A model generated the notes under the pieces. That model was not told the DNA's origin and made no database searches. It worked only from the letters and a program-made list of their open reading frames with translations. From assembly GCF_003054555.1 (NCBI RefSeq), contig NZ_CP026304.1, forward strand, positions 5,952,001-6,016,000: a DNA stretch of 64,000 bases, written 5' to 3'. The translations under genes and the position numbers were made by a program. This DNA is from Streptomyces lunaelactis. Its GTDB lineage: Bacteria > Actinomycetota > Actinomycetes > Streptomycetales > Streptomycetaceae. Below are positions 51,580 through 63,268 of this stretch, in pieces (within the stretch, counting starts at the first letter, position 1; each line of letters begins with the position of its first letter).

Positions 51580-52338
51580 TTAGGCCCTGTCCGACCTGGC
51601 CCGAGAGGCTTCGGCGGCCTCCGCGGCCTCCGCGGCCTCCGCGGCCTCCGCGGCCTTGCGCGCCGTCGGCAGAGCCGCCCGTACGAGCGCGAGATAGCGG
51701 TTCCAGTCCCAGTGCGGCCCGGGGTCGGTGTGGTCCGTCCCCGGCACTTCCACGTGCCCGATGATGTGCTCCCGGTCGACGGGTATCTCGTACCGCGCGC
51801 AGATGTCCGCCGTGAGCTGCGCCGACGCCCGGTACATCGCGTCCGTGAAACCGGCCGGCCGGTCCACGAAGCCCTCGTGCTCTATGCCGATGCTGCGTTC
51901 GTTGTACGAGCGGTTCCCGGCGTGGAAGGCGACATCCAGCTCGCGGATCATCTGCGCCACATGCCCGTCCTTGCGGACGACATAGTGCGCAGCGGCCCCG
52001 TGCCCCGGGTCCTTGAAGACCTTGAGCGCCGTGAGATAGCTGCCCTGGACGACATGGATGATCACGCGGTCGACGCCGTAGTCGTCGGGCCGGTCCGCGA
52101 GCCGCCAGTTCGCCCGGGACGCCGAGGTCCACTCGGCGCCGACATGATCGATCTCACCCTCCTTGCGAGGCTTGGCCATCCCCGGCATCCGCCACCAGAC
52201 GCGTTTCAGCTCGTCCCTGGCCAGCACGCCCGTGCCCACCACCACCGCCCCGGCGCCGATCAGCACGGCACGCCTGCTGACGCCGCGCTTGCCGCTCTCC
52301 TTGCCGCGCCCCTTGCCCCGCTTCGATTCACTCCCCAT
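51580..52338 (-). CDS. N-acetylmuramoyl-L-alanine amidase (Amidase_2), Tat-exported
   Basis: ATG 52338; 252 residues. Twin-arginine signal [16 protein letters not shown] after a basic Gly/Lys/Arg head. The Amidase_2 domain has [56 protein letters not shown] and [17 protein letters not shown], in which the zinc His residues and the catalytic Glu/His are recognisable. It cleaves the amide between muramic acid and L-Ala. The C-terminus is a repetitive AEAAEAAEA tail encoded by 9-nt repeats. Sits convergently between the cysteine desulfurase and, divergently, mnmA. Confidence 0.9.
   Translation of the reverse strand: MGSESKRGKGRGKESGKRGVSRRAVLIGAGAVVVGTGVLARDELKRVWWRMPGMAKPRKEGEIDHVGAEWTSASRANWRLADRPDDYGVDRVIIHVVQGSYLTALKVFKDPGHGAAAHYVVRKDGHVAQMIRELDVAFHAGNRSYNERSIGIEHEGFVDRPAGFTDAMYRASAQLTADICARYEIPVDREHIIGHVEVPGTDHTDPGPHWDWNRYLALVRAALPTARKAAEAAEAAEAAEAAEASRARSDRA
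51614..51655 (-). repeat. 9-nt tandem repeats in the amidase C-terminus
   Basis: Four full copies of GCGGCCTCC (51614-51622, 51623-51631, 51632-51640, 51641-51649) and a partial fifth encode the (A-A-E) tail on the minus strand. Copy number is likely to vary by replication slippage without frame change. Confidence 0.85.
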
Positions 52339-52399
52339 GCGATCCCCAACGCTTACTCGCGAGCTTTCGGTTCCCCGGGCCCCTTACTCTGGTAGGGCT

Positions 52400-53524
52400 A
52401 TGACTCAGACTTCCCAGCGCCCTCTCCGTGTGCTCGCCGCCATGTCGGGCGGCGTGGACTCCGCCGTCGCCGCCGCCCGCGCCGCCGAGGCCGGACACGA
52501 TGTCACCGGTGTGCACCTGGCGCTCTCCGCGAACCCGCAGTCCTTCCGTACCGGCGCGCGCGGCTGCTGCACCATCGAGGACTCGCGCGACGCCCGCCGC
52601 GCCGCGGACGTCATCGGCATCCCGTTCTACGTGTGGGATCTCGCCGAGCGCTTCCGCGAGGACGTGGTCGAGGACTTCATCGCGGAGTACGAGGCCGGCC
52701 GCACCCCCAACCCCTGTCTGCGGTGCAACGAGAAGATCAAGTTCGCGGCACTGCTCGACAAGGCGCTCGCGCTCGGCTTCGACGCGGTCTGCACCGGCCA
52801 CTACGCCACGGTCGTCACCGGCGAGGACGGCCGCCGCGAGATGCACCGCGCCAGCGACATGGCCAAGGACCAGTCGTACGTCCTCGGCGTGCTCGACGAG
52901 CGCCAGCTGGCGCACGCCATGTTCCCGCTCGGCGACACCCTCACCACCAAGGACGAGATCCGGGCGGAGGCCGAGCGCCGCGGACTCGCGGTCGCCAAGA
53001 AGCCCGACAGTCACGACATCTGCTTCATCGCGGACGGCGACACCCAGGGCTTCCTGGCGAACCGCCTCGGCACCGCGGAGGGCGACATCGTCGACGAGTC
53101 CGGTACGAAGCTGGGCAGCCACGACGGAGCTTTCGGCTTCACGATCGGCCAGCGCAAGGGCCTGCGGATCGGCCACCCCGCGCCCGACGGCAAGCCGCGC
53201 TACGTCCTGGACATCTCCCCGGTGAACAACACGGTGACGGTCGGCCCGGTCGAGGCGCTGGACGTGGACGCCCTGACCGCGATCAAGCCCCGCTGGTGCG
53301 GGGCGCCTCCGACGGGCCCGGGGACGTACACCGCTCAGCTGCGCGCCCACGGCGGCGAGACGCCGGTGTCCGCCGAACTGGTCGACGACGAGCTCCGGGT
53401 GAGCTTCACGGAGCCGGTACGGGGCGTGGCGCCCGGCCAGGCGATCGTGCTGTACGACGGCACACGCGTGGTCGGCTCGGCGACCATCGCGACGACCGAG
53501 CGGGCGGCAGCTTCAGCGGTCTGA
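52400..53524 (+). CDS. mnmA: MnmA, tRNA-specific 2-thiouridylase
   Basis: ATG 52400; 374 residues. PP-loop [14 protein letters not shown], catalytic Cys in [14 protein letters not shown] and the second Cys in [11 protein letters not shown], with DQSYVLG and [10 protein letters not shown] typical of the family. It thiolates U34 of Lys, Glu and Gln tRNAs with sulfur from a cysteine desulfurase, likely the one upstream. Confidence 0.95.
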   Translation: MTQTSQRPLRVLAAMSGGVDSAVAAARAAEAGHDVTGVHLALSANPQSFRTGARGCCTIEDSRDARRAADVIGIPFYVWDLAERFREDVVEDFIAEYEAGRTPNPCLRCNEKIKFAALLDKALALGFDAVCTGHYATVVTGEDGRREMHRASDMAKDQSYVLGVLDERQLAHAMFPLGDTLTTKDEIRAEAERRGLAVAKKPDSHDICFIADGDTQGFLANRLGTAEGDIVDESGTKLGSHDGAFGFTIGQRKGLRIGHPAPDGKPRYVLDISPVNNTVTVGPVEALDVDALTAIKPRWCGAPPTGPGTYTAQLRAHGGETPVSAELVDDELRVSFTEPVRGVAPGQAIVLYDGTRVVGSATIATTERAAASAV

Positions 53525-53709
53525 CCGGCCGTCTCCTGGTGGCGACTACGGCAAGGCACCTGCATTGAGTTCGCAAACGGGCGTGCCCAAGGCCGAAACT
53601 CACAGCGCTCCGCCGACCAGAACCACGGGCCGCCCGTCGCCCCTGCTGCTCGTACGCGCTGACCGGCGGGCGGCGCGGAGCTCATCGCTCGGTCACAAGA
53701 TTCTTCCGG

Positions 53710-54048
53710 TCAGTCCTCGACGACCTCGGTGTCGTAGAAGCAGAAGTGCCCCTTGATCTCGGCCACCTCGTCGTTGGGCTCGGGATATGCCCACACCAGA
53801 TCGGGTGCGTCCGGCAGTGACCAGTAGTCGGCGTCGCCCTTGAACGGACAGTGCGTGTGGCTGTCCGAAGGGGTGAGCAGGTCGGTGCGTACGTCGTCGG
53901 GCGGGAGGTAGTAGCGGACCGGCAGACCCGTCTCGTGCAGCAGCAGGGGCCGCCGGCTCTCCGCCAGCACCTGTCCGTCGTGCAGAACCCGTACATGGGC
54001 CGTGCCCTGCTCGATGGTGATGCGATGTCCTGTGCGTGCCTGTGTCAT
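53710..54048 (-). CDS. DUF427 protein
   Basis: ATG 54048 gives 112 residues; an in-frame ATG 45 bases upstream is less likely. DUF427 pattern: GTAHVRVLHDGQVLAESRR, PVRYYLPPDDVRTDLL, HCPFKGDADYWSL, and the ending AEIKGHFCFYDTEVV. Beta-rich small protein of unknown function. Confidence 0.9.
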   Translation of the reverse strand: MTQARTGHRITIEQGTAHVRVLHDGQVLAESRRPLLLHETGLPVRYYLPPDDVRTDLLTPSDSHTHCPFKGDADYWSLPDAPDLVWAYPEPNDEVAEIKGHFCFYDTEVVED

Positions 54049-54154
54049 GACAGTTGCAGCGCCGGGGGCGGGCGGGTTCTTCCCGATCCTCACGCGGGAT
54101 CTGTGCTCAGGGTTCCGTGCTCACGGTTCGCGCGGGGGATCGTACGGTGGCCGT

Positions 54155-54694
54155 ATGAACATCTGCGTCTTCCTCTCCGCCGCCGACCTCGACGACCGCT
54201 ACACCCGCCCCGCCCGCGAGTTCGCGGAGCTGATGGGCAAGGGCGGCCACACCCTGGTGTGGGGCGGCTCCGAGAGCGGGCTGATGAAGGTCGTCGCGGA
54301 CGGCGTCCAGCAGGCGGGCGGGCGGCTGGTCGGGGTCTCCGTGGACTTCCTCGCCGCATCGGCCCGTGCGAACGCCGACGAGATGGTGATCGCGAAGGAC
54401 CTCGCCGAGCGCAAGGCGCTGCTGCTCGCCAAGGCCGACGCGGTTGTGATCATGGTCGGTGGTGCGGGAACGCTGGACGAGGCCACCGAGATACTGGAGC
54501 TGAAGAAGCACGGAAAGACCACCAAGCCGGTGGTGCTGCTGAACACGGCGGGTTTCTACGACGGGCTGAAGCAGCAGTTCCGGCGGATGGAGGACGAGGG
54601 CTTTCTGCCGCTCCCCCTGACTGACCTGGTGTTCTTCGCCGAGGACGGCGTTGCCGCGCTCGCCTACCTGGAGGAGTCCGCGGGCGTTCATTAG
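54155..54694 (+). CDS. LOG-family protein (TIGR00730-like)
   Basis: ATG 54155; 179 residues. LOG signature: MNICVFLSAADLDDRYT, GLMKVVADGVQQAGGRLVGV, and the PGGxGTxxE loop present as VGGAGTLDEATEIL, with Val in place of Pro. Members are cytokinin-type nucleoside-5'-monophosphate phosphoribohydrolases. The atypical first residue of the loop may alter activity slightly. Confidence 0.86.
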   Translation: MNICVFLSAADLDDRYTRPAREFAELMGKGGHTLVWGGSESGLMKVVADGVQQAGGRLVGVSVDFLAASARANADEMVIAKDLAERKALLLAKADAVVIMVGGAGTLDEATEILELKKHGKTTKPVVLLNTAGFYDGLKQQFRRMEDEGFLPLPLTDLVFFAEDGVAALAYLEESAGVH

Positions 54695-54724
54695 CCGGCG
54701 TTCAGTAGTGCGAGCATGGCCCCT

Positions 54725-55414
54725 ATGGCTACACATGTGATCACGGGGGCAGGATCAGGCATCGGCGCGGCCGTCGCGCGCCGGCTGCACGAGCGCGGCG
54801 ACGAGCTGGTACTGGTGGCGCGCGACCTCAAGCGCGCGAAGGAGCTCGCCGAGCAGTACCCCGGCGCGCGCACGCTCGTCGCCGACCTGGCCGACCCCGA
54901 CCGCATCTCGTGGGCGCTCGGCAAGCAGGCCCAGCCCGAGCAGGTCGACACGCTGCTGCACATCGCGGGCATCGTCGACCTCGGCCCGATCGGTGAGTTG
55001 CGTCCCAGGACCTGGCACCAGCAGCTCAACGTCAATCTCATCGCCCCGGCCGAACTGACCCGGCTCTTCCTGCCCCAAATCCGCGCGGTCCGTGGCCAGG
55101 TGCTCTTCGTCAACTCCGGCGCGGGCCTCAACGCGCATGCGGAATGGGGCGCGTACGCAGCGGCCAAGCACGGCCTGAAGGCGCTCGCCGACTCCCTCCG
55201 CCACGAGGAGAAGCCCAACGGCATCCGCGTGACGTCCGTCTACCCGGGCCGCACCGCCGGCCCCATGCAGGCCAAGGTGCACTCCCAGGAGGGCAAGGAG
55301 TACGACGCGTCCCGCTGGATCGACCCCGAGTCGGTCGCGACGACGATCCTCACCGCCCTGGACCTGCCGCGCGACGCCGAGATCAACGACCTGACGGTGC
55401 GGCCGGGCCGATGA
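54725..55414 (+). CDS. Short-chain dehydrogenase/reductase
   Basis: ATG 54725 gives 229 residues; an ATG at 54716 adds three. Classical SDR: TGAGSGIGAAVARRL, DTLLHIAGIV (NAG-like), and catalytic Tyr-x3-Lys in AYAAAKHGLKALADSL. NAD(P)-dependent oxidoreductase of unknown substrate. Overlaps the next gene by 4 bp (ATGA). Confidence 0.92.
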   Translation: MATHVITGAGSGIGAAVARRLHERGDELVLVARDLKRAKELAEQYPGARTLVADLADPDRISWALGKQAQPEQVDTLLHIAGIVDLGPIGELRPRTWHQQLNVNLIAPAELTRLFLPQIRAVRGQVLFVNSGAGLNAHAEWGAYAAAKHGLKALADSLRHEEKPNGIRVTSVYPGRTAGPMQAKVHSQEGKEYDASRWIDPESVATTILTALDLPRDAEINDLTVRPGR

Positions 55415-56406
55415 GCGACTTCGTATGGGGCCCCGCCACCGGTGTCGGGTCGATGCCCGGCGGCGACGCTCGCGAGGCGGCGAGGACCGTCACCGGATCC
55501 TTCGACGACTTTCCGTATCTGGCGGAGCTGCCCGCGCGCGGGCCCGGCGCCGACATGATCGGGCGGACCATCGGGCTGCTCGTCGAGATGTACGCGCATG
55601 TGGAGCCCAGCGGCTGGCGGGTCGGCGACCGGCCCGGCCGCGACACCCGCCGCGCACGCTCCTGGCTCGGCGAGGACCTCGACGCGCTGGAGGAGTTCAC
55701 CCAGGGCTACGAGGGCCCGTTGAAGGTCCAGGCGGTGGGGCCGTGGACCCTCGCCGCCGGGCTGGAGCTGCGGGGCGGCGAGGCGGCGCTGGGCGATCCG
55801 GGCGCCGTACGGGACCTGGCGGGCTCGCTCGCCGAGGGGTTGCGGTCGCACTTGGAGGACGTACGCCGCCGGGTGCCGGGCGCCCAGGTGGTGCTGCAGC
55901 TCGACGAGCCGTCGCTCACCTCCGTACTGCGCGGGCAGATCAGGACCGCCAGCGGATACCGCACGCACAGGGCGGTGGACCGCCAGGTCGTCGAGGGCAC
56001 GCTGCGGGATGTCGTCGGTGTGCACGAGGGACCCGTGGTCGTGCACTCCTGCGCGCCGGACGTGCCCTTCGCGCTGTTGCGCCGGGCCGGGGCCGCGGCG
56101 GTCTCTTTCGACTTCGGTCTGCTCACCGAGCGTGATGAGGAGACGATCGGCGAGGCAGTCGAGGCCGGTACGAAGCTCTTCGCCGGAGTCGTGCCGTCCA
56201 CCGATGCTCCATTGTCAGACCCTGCCGGTAGCGTCATGGGTGTCAGGACGCTGTGGCGCAGGCTGGGGCTGAATCCGGGGGCTCTCACCGAGTCCGTCGT
56301 GATCACCCCGTCGTGCGGGCTCGCGGGTGCTTCACCCGCGTATGCCCGTGCGGCGCTCGCCCACTGCGTCAGGGCCGCGAGATCGCTCGCAGACAACCCT
56401 GAGTAA
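55411..56406 (+). CDS. Methionine-synthase-like (MetE C-terminal/UROD superfamily) protein
   Basis: ATG 55411, coupled to the SDR gene; 331 residues. It resembles the C-terminal barrel of cobalamin-independent methionine synthase: VGSMPGGDAREAAR, QLDEPSLTSVLRG, HSCAPDVPFALL and SCGLAGASPAYARAALAHC, in which the His and Cys positions correspond to zinc ligands of the MetE barrel. Being half the size of MetE, it may use a different methyl donor, as proposed for short MetE-like proteins. Confidence 0.82.
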   Translation: MSDFVWGPATGVGSMPGGDAREAARTVTGSFDDFPYLAELPARGPGADMIGRTIGLLVEMYAHVEPSGWRVGDRPGRDTRRARSWLGEDLDALEEFTQGYEGPLKVQAVGPWTLAAGLELRGGEAALGDPGAVRDLAGSLAEGLRSHLEDVRRRVPGAQVVLQLDEPSLTSVLRGQIRTASGYRTHRAVDRQVVEGTLRDVVGVHEGPVVVHSCAPDVPFALLRRAGAAAVSFDFGLLTERDEETIGEAVEAGTKLFAGVVPSTDAPLSDPAGSVMGVRTLWRRLGLNPGALTESVVITPSCGLAGASPAYARAALAHCVRAARSLADNPE

Positions 56407-58617
<2,211 letters not shown>

Positions 58618-58933
58618 CGGAGGGGGCGTGCGCGGGGCTTGGGAGGGGCTCGCGCGGAAGCCTTTCGGGGGCGCACGCGTCGGGAATCAGCCGCGAAAAC
58701 GGGAGCCGGAACATCCGGTACAGGTCACCCGTTCAGCGCATACCAGATGGATAAGGGTGGCCCGGTCGCATTCGGGCAAGAGCTGTAGAGCGCTGCCCGT
58801 CAGAGCCTCCTGCGGCCTACTGTTGAGATGTGCGCCTGTCGTGCACGGCTGCGTGGTGGGATTTCAGTCGTGGTGGCATGACAACGGGAGCCATCGCGAG
58901 GCATCGGCACTGCCGGCTGTGAGAGGGACGGGA
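58618..58933. other. Intergenic region between ligA and the GGDEF-EAL gene
   Basis: 316 nt without a gene. GCGTGCGC (58626-58633) and GCGCACGC (58671-58678) can pair around a long, itself GC-rich loop, possibly ending ligA transcripts. The rest presumably carries the promoter of the downstream gene. Confidence 0.5.
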
Positions 58934-61048
58934 ATGAATCCGACCGAGAGCGCCGCCCCGGTCTCGCGGCCGCGTGGAGCCGCGGCCCTTGCGGGTATGA
59001 CGTCGGGCCTGCCCGTCGCCGTCGTGGTGATCGCCGCGGCCCTGCTCGTCACCGGGATCGTACGGACGGTACAGGAGGGCCATGCGCTCTTCCCCAGCTC
59101 CACAGCGGGCTGGTCGCTCGCCGCCCTCACCGGAATCATCGTCGGCCATCTCGTCGCGCTCGGCCGCGACCGCTGGTGGGGCGGGACGGGCTCCGGCGCC
59201 GCGCTCACCCTCGCGGTCCTGCTGCTTTTTGGCTGGGTGCCCGCCGGTCTGGTCAGTCTGGCCGTCGTCGCCCTGGTCGGCGCCGCCCGCAGGCATCGCT
59301 GGCGCCAGGGCGTACTGCACGGCTCCGTCGACATCCTGGGCATCGGCGCGGCAGCGCTCGTCCTCGCGGTCTTCGGCGTGGAGCCCACCGTCGAGCAGCC
59401 CTGGGAGCCACTCGACTGGGGTGTTGAAGCCGCGCCCGAAGTGGTCCTGGCAGCCACCGCCTATCTCGCCGTCACCCGGCTGCTTCTCTGGTTCGCGCTG
59501 TCACCGCCGGGCGTGGGGCTGCCCACCGTCGCCCGTACGGCCCTGTACCGGCAGGGTCTTGTCGCGGTCGCCCTGCTCGGCATCGCCCCGCTCATCTGCG
59601 TGGTCGCCATCGCCATGCCGCTGCTGCTGCCCCTGTTCGCCGTGCCGTTGATCGCCCTGGACTCCACACTCTGGATCGCCCGGGCCCGAGCCGAGGAGCA
59701 GTTGCGCGATCCGCTGACCGGACTGCCCAACCGGCAGTGGCTCCTTGAGCGGACCTGGGCCGCCCTGGAGGACGCGGAGAGCAGCGGTGCGCGATCCGCT
59801 CTCGTACTGATCGACCTCGACCGGTTCCGGTCGGTCAATGACACCCTCGGCCATCTCGCGGGCGACAGGCTGCTCCTCCAGATAGCCGACCGGCTCCGAC
59901 TGGCCCTGCCGAAAGGGGCGGAGGCGGCCCGGCTCGGCGGCGACGAGTTCGCCGTACTGCTTCCGACGGCCGACTCCACGACCAGCGCCACCCGCGTCGC
60001 CCGTCATCTGGTGGCCGAGCTGTCCTCACCGCTCGACCTGGACGGACTCACCCTCGTGCTGGAGGCGAGCGCGGGCGTAGCCGTCTTCCCCGACCACGCG
60101 CTGGACGCGGAAGGGCTGTTGCGGCGCGCGGACGTGGCGATGTACCAAGCGAAGCGGGACCGTACCGGCGTCGAGGTGTACGAGTCCAAGCGCGACAGCA
60201 ACACCCCCGACCGGCTGGGCCTGCTGGGCGATCTGCGCCGGGCGCTGGACGCCGGCGACGTGGAGCTCCACTACCAGCCCAAGGTCGGCTTCGACGGTCA
60301 TGTCGCGGGCCTGGAGGCCCTGGTGCGCTGGGTCCATCCGGACCGTGGCAGGGTCCCCCCGGACGAGTTCATCGCCATCGCAGAGTCCTCGGGCCTGATG
60401 CCGCATCTGACGGAGTACGTCCTCGACACGGCCCTCGCCCAGGTCGCCAGGTGGCGCGCGCAGGGCCTGGACGTCCCCGTCGCGGTCAATGTCTCGCCGC
60501 GCGACGTCCACACCCCCGGGTTCGCCGGGTCCGTCGCAGCCCGCCTCGCCCGCCACGGCGTCCCGCCGTCCTCCCTGCAACTGGAGATAACCGAGCACGT
60601 ACTCCTCGAGGACCCGCAGCGCGCCGCCGACACCCTCGCCGGGCTCACCGACCACGGCGTGAAGATGTCGCTGGACGACTTCGGCACCGGATACTCCTCG
60701 CTCGTCCATCTGCGCCGACTGCCGGTGAGCGAGCTCAAGATCGACCGTTCGTTCGTGGCCCGCCTCGCCGTCGACAACGAGGACGCCGAGATCGTCCGCT
60801 GCACCGTCGACCTCGCCCACTCGCTGGGGCTGCTGGTGGTCGCCGAGGGTGTCGAGGACGACGAGACCTGGGAGCGGCTGCGGGATCTGGGCTGCGACGC
60901 CGTACAGGGCTGGCTGGTCGCGGCCGCGATGCCGCCGCAGGAGACCACCGCCTGGCTGCGGGCCAGGGGCGAGCGCGGCTGGCACCGTCCGGCGGAACTG
61001 CTCGCCGCCTCGGACGCGGACGAGCCCACCGGCCAGGTCGTCCCCTGA
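58934..61048 (+). CDS. rmdB: Membrane-bound GGDEF-EAL cyclic-di-GMP protein, probable RmdB
   Basis: ATG 58934 with GAGGGACGGGA before it; 704 residues. Several N-terminal membrane helices (about residues 20-245) precede a GGDEF domain with an intact motif (RLGGDEFAVLLP) and an EAL domain with an intact motif (LEALVRWVHPDRG), followed by DDFGTGYSSLVHLRRLPV and the lysine segment KIDRSFVARL. Synthesis and hydrolysis of c-di-GMP are both possible. From memory, S. coelicolor SCO5495 (RmdB, a phosphodiesterase affecting development) lies in the same ligA-gatC interval, hence the symbol. Confidence 0.9.
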   Translation: MNPTESAAPVSRPRGAAALAGMTSGLPVAVVVIAAALLVTGIVRTVQEGHALFPSSTAGWSLAALTGIIVGHLVALGRDRWWGGTGSGAALTLAVLLLFGWVPAGLVSLAVVALVGAARRHRWRQGVLHGSVDILGIGAAALVLAVFGVEPTVEQPWEPLDWGVEAAPEVVLAATAYLAVTRLLLWFALSPPGVGLPTVARTALYRQGLVAVALLGIAPLICVVAIAMPLLLPLFAVPLIALDSTLWIARARAEEQLRDPLTGLPNRQWLLERTWAALEDAESSGARSALVLIDLDRFRSVNDTLGHLAGDRLLLQIADRLRLALPKGAEAARLGGDEFAVLLPTADSTTSATRVARHLVAELSSPLDLDGLTLVLEASAGVAVFPDHALDAEGLLRRADVAMYQAKRDRTGVEVYESKRDSNTPDRLGLLGDLRRALDAGDVELHYQPKVGFDGHVAGLEALVRWVHPDRGRVPPDEFIAIAESSGLMPHLTEYVLDTALAQVARWRAQGLDVPVAVNVSPRDVHTPGFAGSVAARLARHGVPPSSLQLEITEHVLLEDPQRAADTLAGLTDHGVKMSLDDFGTGYSSLVHLRRLPVSELKIDRSFVARLAVDNEDAEIVRCTVDLAHSLGLLVVAEGVEDDETWERLRDLGCDAVQGWLVAAAMPPQETTAWLRARGERGWHRPAELLAASDADEPTGQVVP

Positions 61049-61220
61049 CGGCTCACCGCTCACCGCCCGCGGCTGACGGCTGGCGGCCCGGCCCGGGACT
61101 CCGCTCGGGACCCCGCCCGGCGCCCGGCGGGGGTCCCGTGGGCAAACCGTTTAGTGGGCAGCGGCCCGCGCCCCATAGGATTGGGCCAAACACCACACAC
61201 TCACCCCTGAGGATCGCTGC

Positions 61221-61517
61221 ATGCCTGGCATTACGCGCGAGGAGGTCGCCCACCTCGCCCGGCTGGCGCGTCTGGAGCTGAAGGCCGAAGAGCTCGACCA
61301 CTTCGCCGGACAGCTCGACGACATCATCGGCGCGGTCGCCCGCGTTTCCGAGGTCGCCGACCAAGACGTACCCCCGACCTCCCACCCGCTGCCGCTGACC
61401 AATGTCATGCGCCCGGACGAGGTCCGTCCGTCGCTCACCCCCGCGCAGGCGCTCTCCGGCGCCCCGGCCCAGGAGCAGCAGCGTTTCAAGGTGCCGCAGA
61501 TCCTGGGGGAGGACTAA
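61221..61517 (+). CDS. gatC: GatC, Asp-tRNA(Asn)/Glu-tRNA(Gln) amidotransferase subunit C
   Basis: ATG 61221; 98 residues. Begins [22 protein letters not shown], followed by the belt segment with [20 protein letters not shown] and the tail [10 protein letters not shown]. It wraps GatA and GatB. First gene of gatC-gatA-orf-gatB. Confidence 0.96.
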   Translation: MPGITREEVAHLARLARLELKAEELDHFAGQLDDIIGAVARVSEVADQDVPPTSHPLPLTNVMRPDEVRPSLTPAQALSGAPAQEQQRFKVPQILGED

Positions 61518-61522
61518 TCACC

Positions 61523-63016
61523 ATGACGGACATCATTAGGCTCACCGCTGCCGAGATCGCCGGAAAGATCGCCGCCGGCGAGCTCACGGCCGTCGAGGTC
61601 ACCGAGGCCCACCTGGCCAGGATCGAAGCCGTCGACGAGAAGGTGCACGCCTTCCTGCACGTCGACCGTGAGGGCGCGCTCGCGCAGGCCCGCGCCGTCG
61701 ACGAGAAGAAGGCACGGGGCGAGAAGCTCGGCCCGCTGGCCGGTGTGCCGCTCGCGCTGAAGGACATCTTCACCACCGAGGGCATTCCGACCACGGTCGG
61801 CTCCAAGATCCTCGAGGGCTGGATCCCGCCGTACGACGCTACGGTGACCAAGCGGCTCAAGGCCGCGGACGTCGTCATCCTCGGCAAGACCAACATGGAC
61901 GAGTTCGCCATGGGGTCGTCGACCGAGAACAGCGCGTACGGTCCCACGGGCAACCCGTGGGACCTGACCCGGATCCCCGGCGGCTCCGGCGGGGGCTCGT
62001 CCGCCGCCCTCGCCTCGTACGAGGCACCGCTCGCCATCGGCACGGACACCGGCGGCTCCATCCGCCAGCCCGCCGCCGTCACCGGCACGGTCGGCGTCAA
62101 GCCCACCTACGGCGGCGTCTCCCGCTACGGCATGGTCGCCTTCTCGTCCTCCCTCGACCAGGGCGGCCCCTGTGCCCGTACGGTCCTGGACGCGGCGCTG
62201 CTGCACGAGGTCATCGCGGGTCACGACGAGCTCGACTCGACGTCCATCGACGCCCCGGTCCCGCCGGTCGTCGAGGCCGCCCGCAACGGCAGCGTCGCGG
62301 GCATGCGCGTCGGCGTCGTCAAGCAGTTCTCGGGCGAGGGCTACCAGGCCGGTGTCGTCCAGCGCTTCAACGAGTCGGTCGAGCTGCTGCGCGCTCTCGG
62401 CGCCACGATCGTCGAGCTGGACTGCCCGTCCTTCGACCTGGGTCTGTCGGCGTACTACCTGATCGCGCCGTCCGAGTGCTCGTCCAACCTCGCCCGCTTC
62501 GACGCCATGCGCTACGGCCTGCGGGTCGGCGACGACGGCACGAAGTCGGCCGAGGAGGTCACCGCGCTGACCCGTGAGGCGGGCTTCGGCGACGAGGTCA
62601 AGCGCCGCATCATGCTCGGTACGTACGCGCTCAGCTCCGGCTACTACGACGCGTACTACGGCTCGGCGCAGAAGGTGCGCACGCTCATCACCCGGGACTT
62701 CGAGAAGGCCTTCGAGCAGGTCGACGTGATCGTTTCGCCGACCACGCCCACCACGGCCTTCCCGATCGGCGAGCGCGCCGACGACCCGATGGCGATGTAC
62801 CTCGCCGACCTGTGCACCATCCCGACCAACCTGGCCGGCAACGCGGCGATGTCGCTGCCCTGCGGTCTCGCGCCGGAGGACGGCCTGCCGGTCGGTCTGC
62901 AGATCATCGCCCCCGCCATGAAGGACGACCGGCTCTACAAGGTCGGCGCCGCGGTCGAGGCCGCGTTCGTGGAAAAGTGGGGCCACCCGCTGCTCGAGGA
63001 GGCACCGTCGCTGTGA
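61523..63016 (+). CDS. gatA: GatA, amidotransferase subunit A (amidase)
   Basis: ATG 61523, 5 nt after gatC; 497 residues. Amidase signature: catalytic Lys in [11 protein letters not shown] (about K80) and the Ser/cis-Ser loop [14 protein letters not shown] with [12 protein letters not shown]. Releases ammonia from glutamine for transfer to misacylated tRNA. The stop overlaps the GTG of the next gene by 4 bp. Confidence 0.97.
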   Translation: MTDIIRLTAAEIAGKIAAGELTAVEVTEAHLARIEAVDEKVHAFLHVDREGALAQARAVDEKKARGEKLGPLAGVPLALKDIFTTEGIPTTVGSKILEGWIPPYDATVTKRLKAADVVILGKTNMDEFAMGSSTENSAYGPTGNPWDLTRIPGGSGGGSSAALASYEAPLAIGTDTGGSIRQPAAVTGTVGVKPTYGGVSRYGMVAFSSSLDQGGPCARTVLDAALLHEVIAGHDELDSTSIDAPVPPVVEAARNGSVAGMRVGVVKQFSGEGYQAGVVQRFNESVELLRALGATIVELDCPSFDLGLSAYYLIAPSECSSNLARFDAMRYGLRVGDDGTKSAEEVTALTREAGFGDEVKRRIMLGTYALSSGYYDAYYGSAQKVRTLITRDFEKAFEQVDVIVSPTTPTTAFPIGERADDPMAMYLADLCTIPTNLAGNAAMSLPCGLAPEDGLPVGLQIIAPAMKDDRLYKVGAAVEAAFVEKWGHPLLEEAPSL

Positions 63017-63252
63017 GCACACTTGCCAAGGCCAAGGGCTTCAAGAAGTCCAAGACCGGTACGTACCTGTCCATCGGCACCACCGCGTTCGGCGCGATCA
63101 GCGTCGTCAAGCAGGCCAAGAAGGCCCGCTTCGAGGGCGACACGCTCCGGCTGATCGATGCCGCCGTATCCGCTGCCGCCATCGTTACCGGCCTGGCCCT
63201 GCTCTACCGCGAGCTGAGGCGCCTGGGCGACGACGACGTCCTGCTGGGCTGA
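63013..63252 (+). CDS. Small membrane-associated protein between gatA and gatB
   Basis: GTG 63013 overlaps the gatA stop; 79 residues. A basic N-terminus ([11 protein letters not shown]) is followed by one or two hydrophobic stretches ([13 protein letters not shown] and [15 protein letters not shown]) and an acidic end (GDDDVLLG). No family recognised. Its tight coupling inside the gat operon suggests it is real. Confidence 0.72.
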   Translation: MSTLAKAKGFKKSKTGTYLSIGTTAFGAISVVKQAKKARFEGDTLRLIDAAVSAAAIVTGLALLYRELRRLGDDDVLLG

Positions 63253-63268
63253 GAGGGAAAGTTTCACC

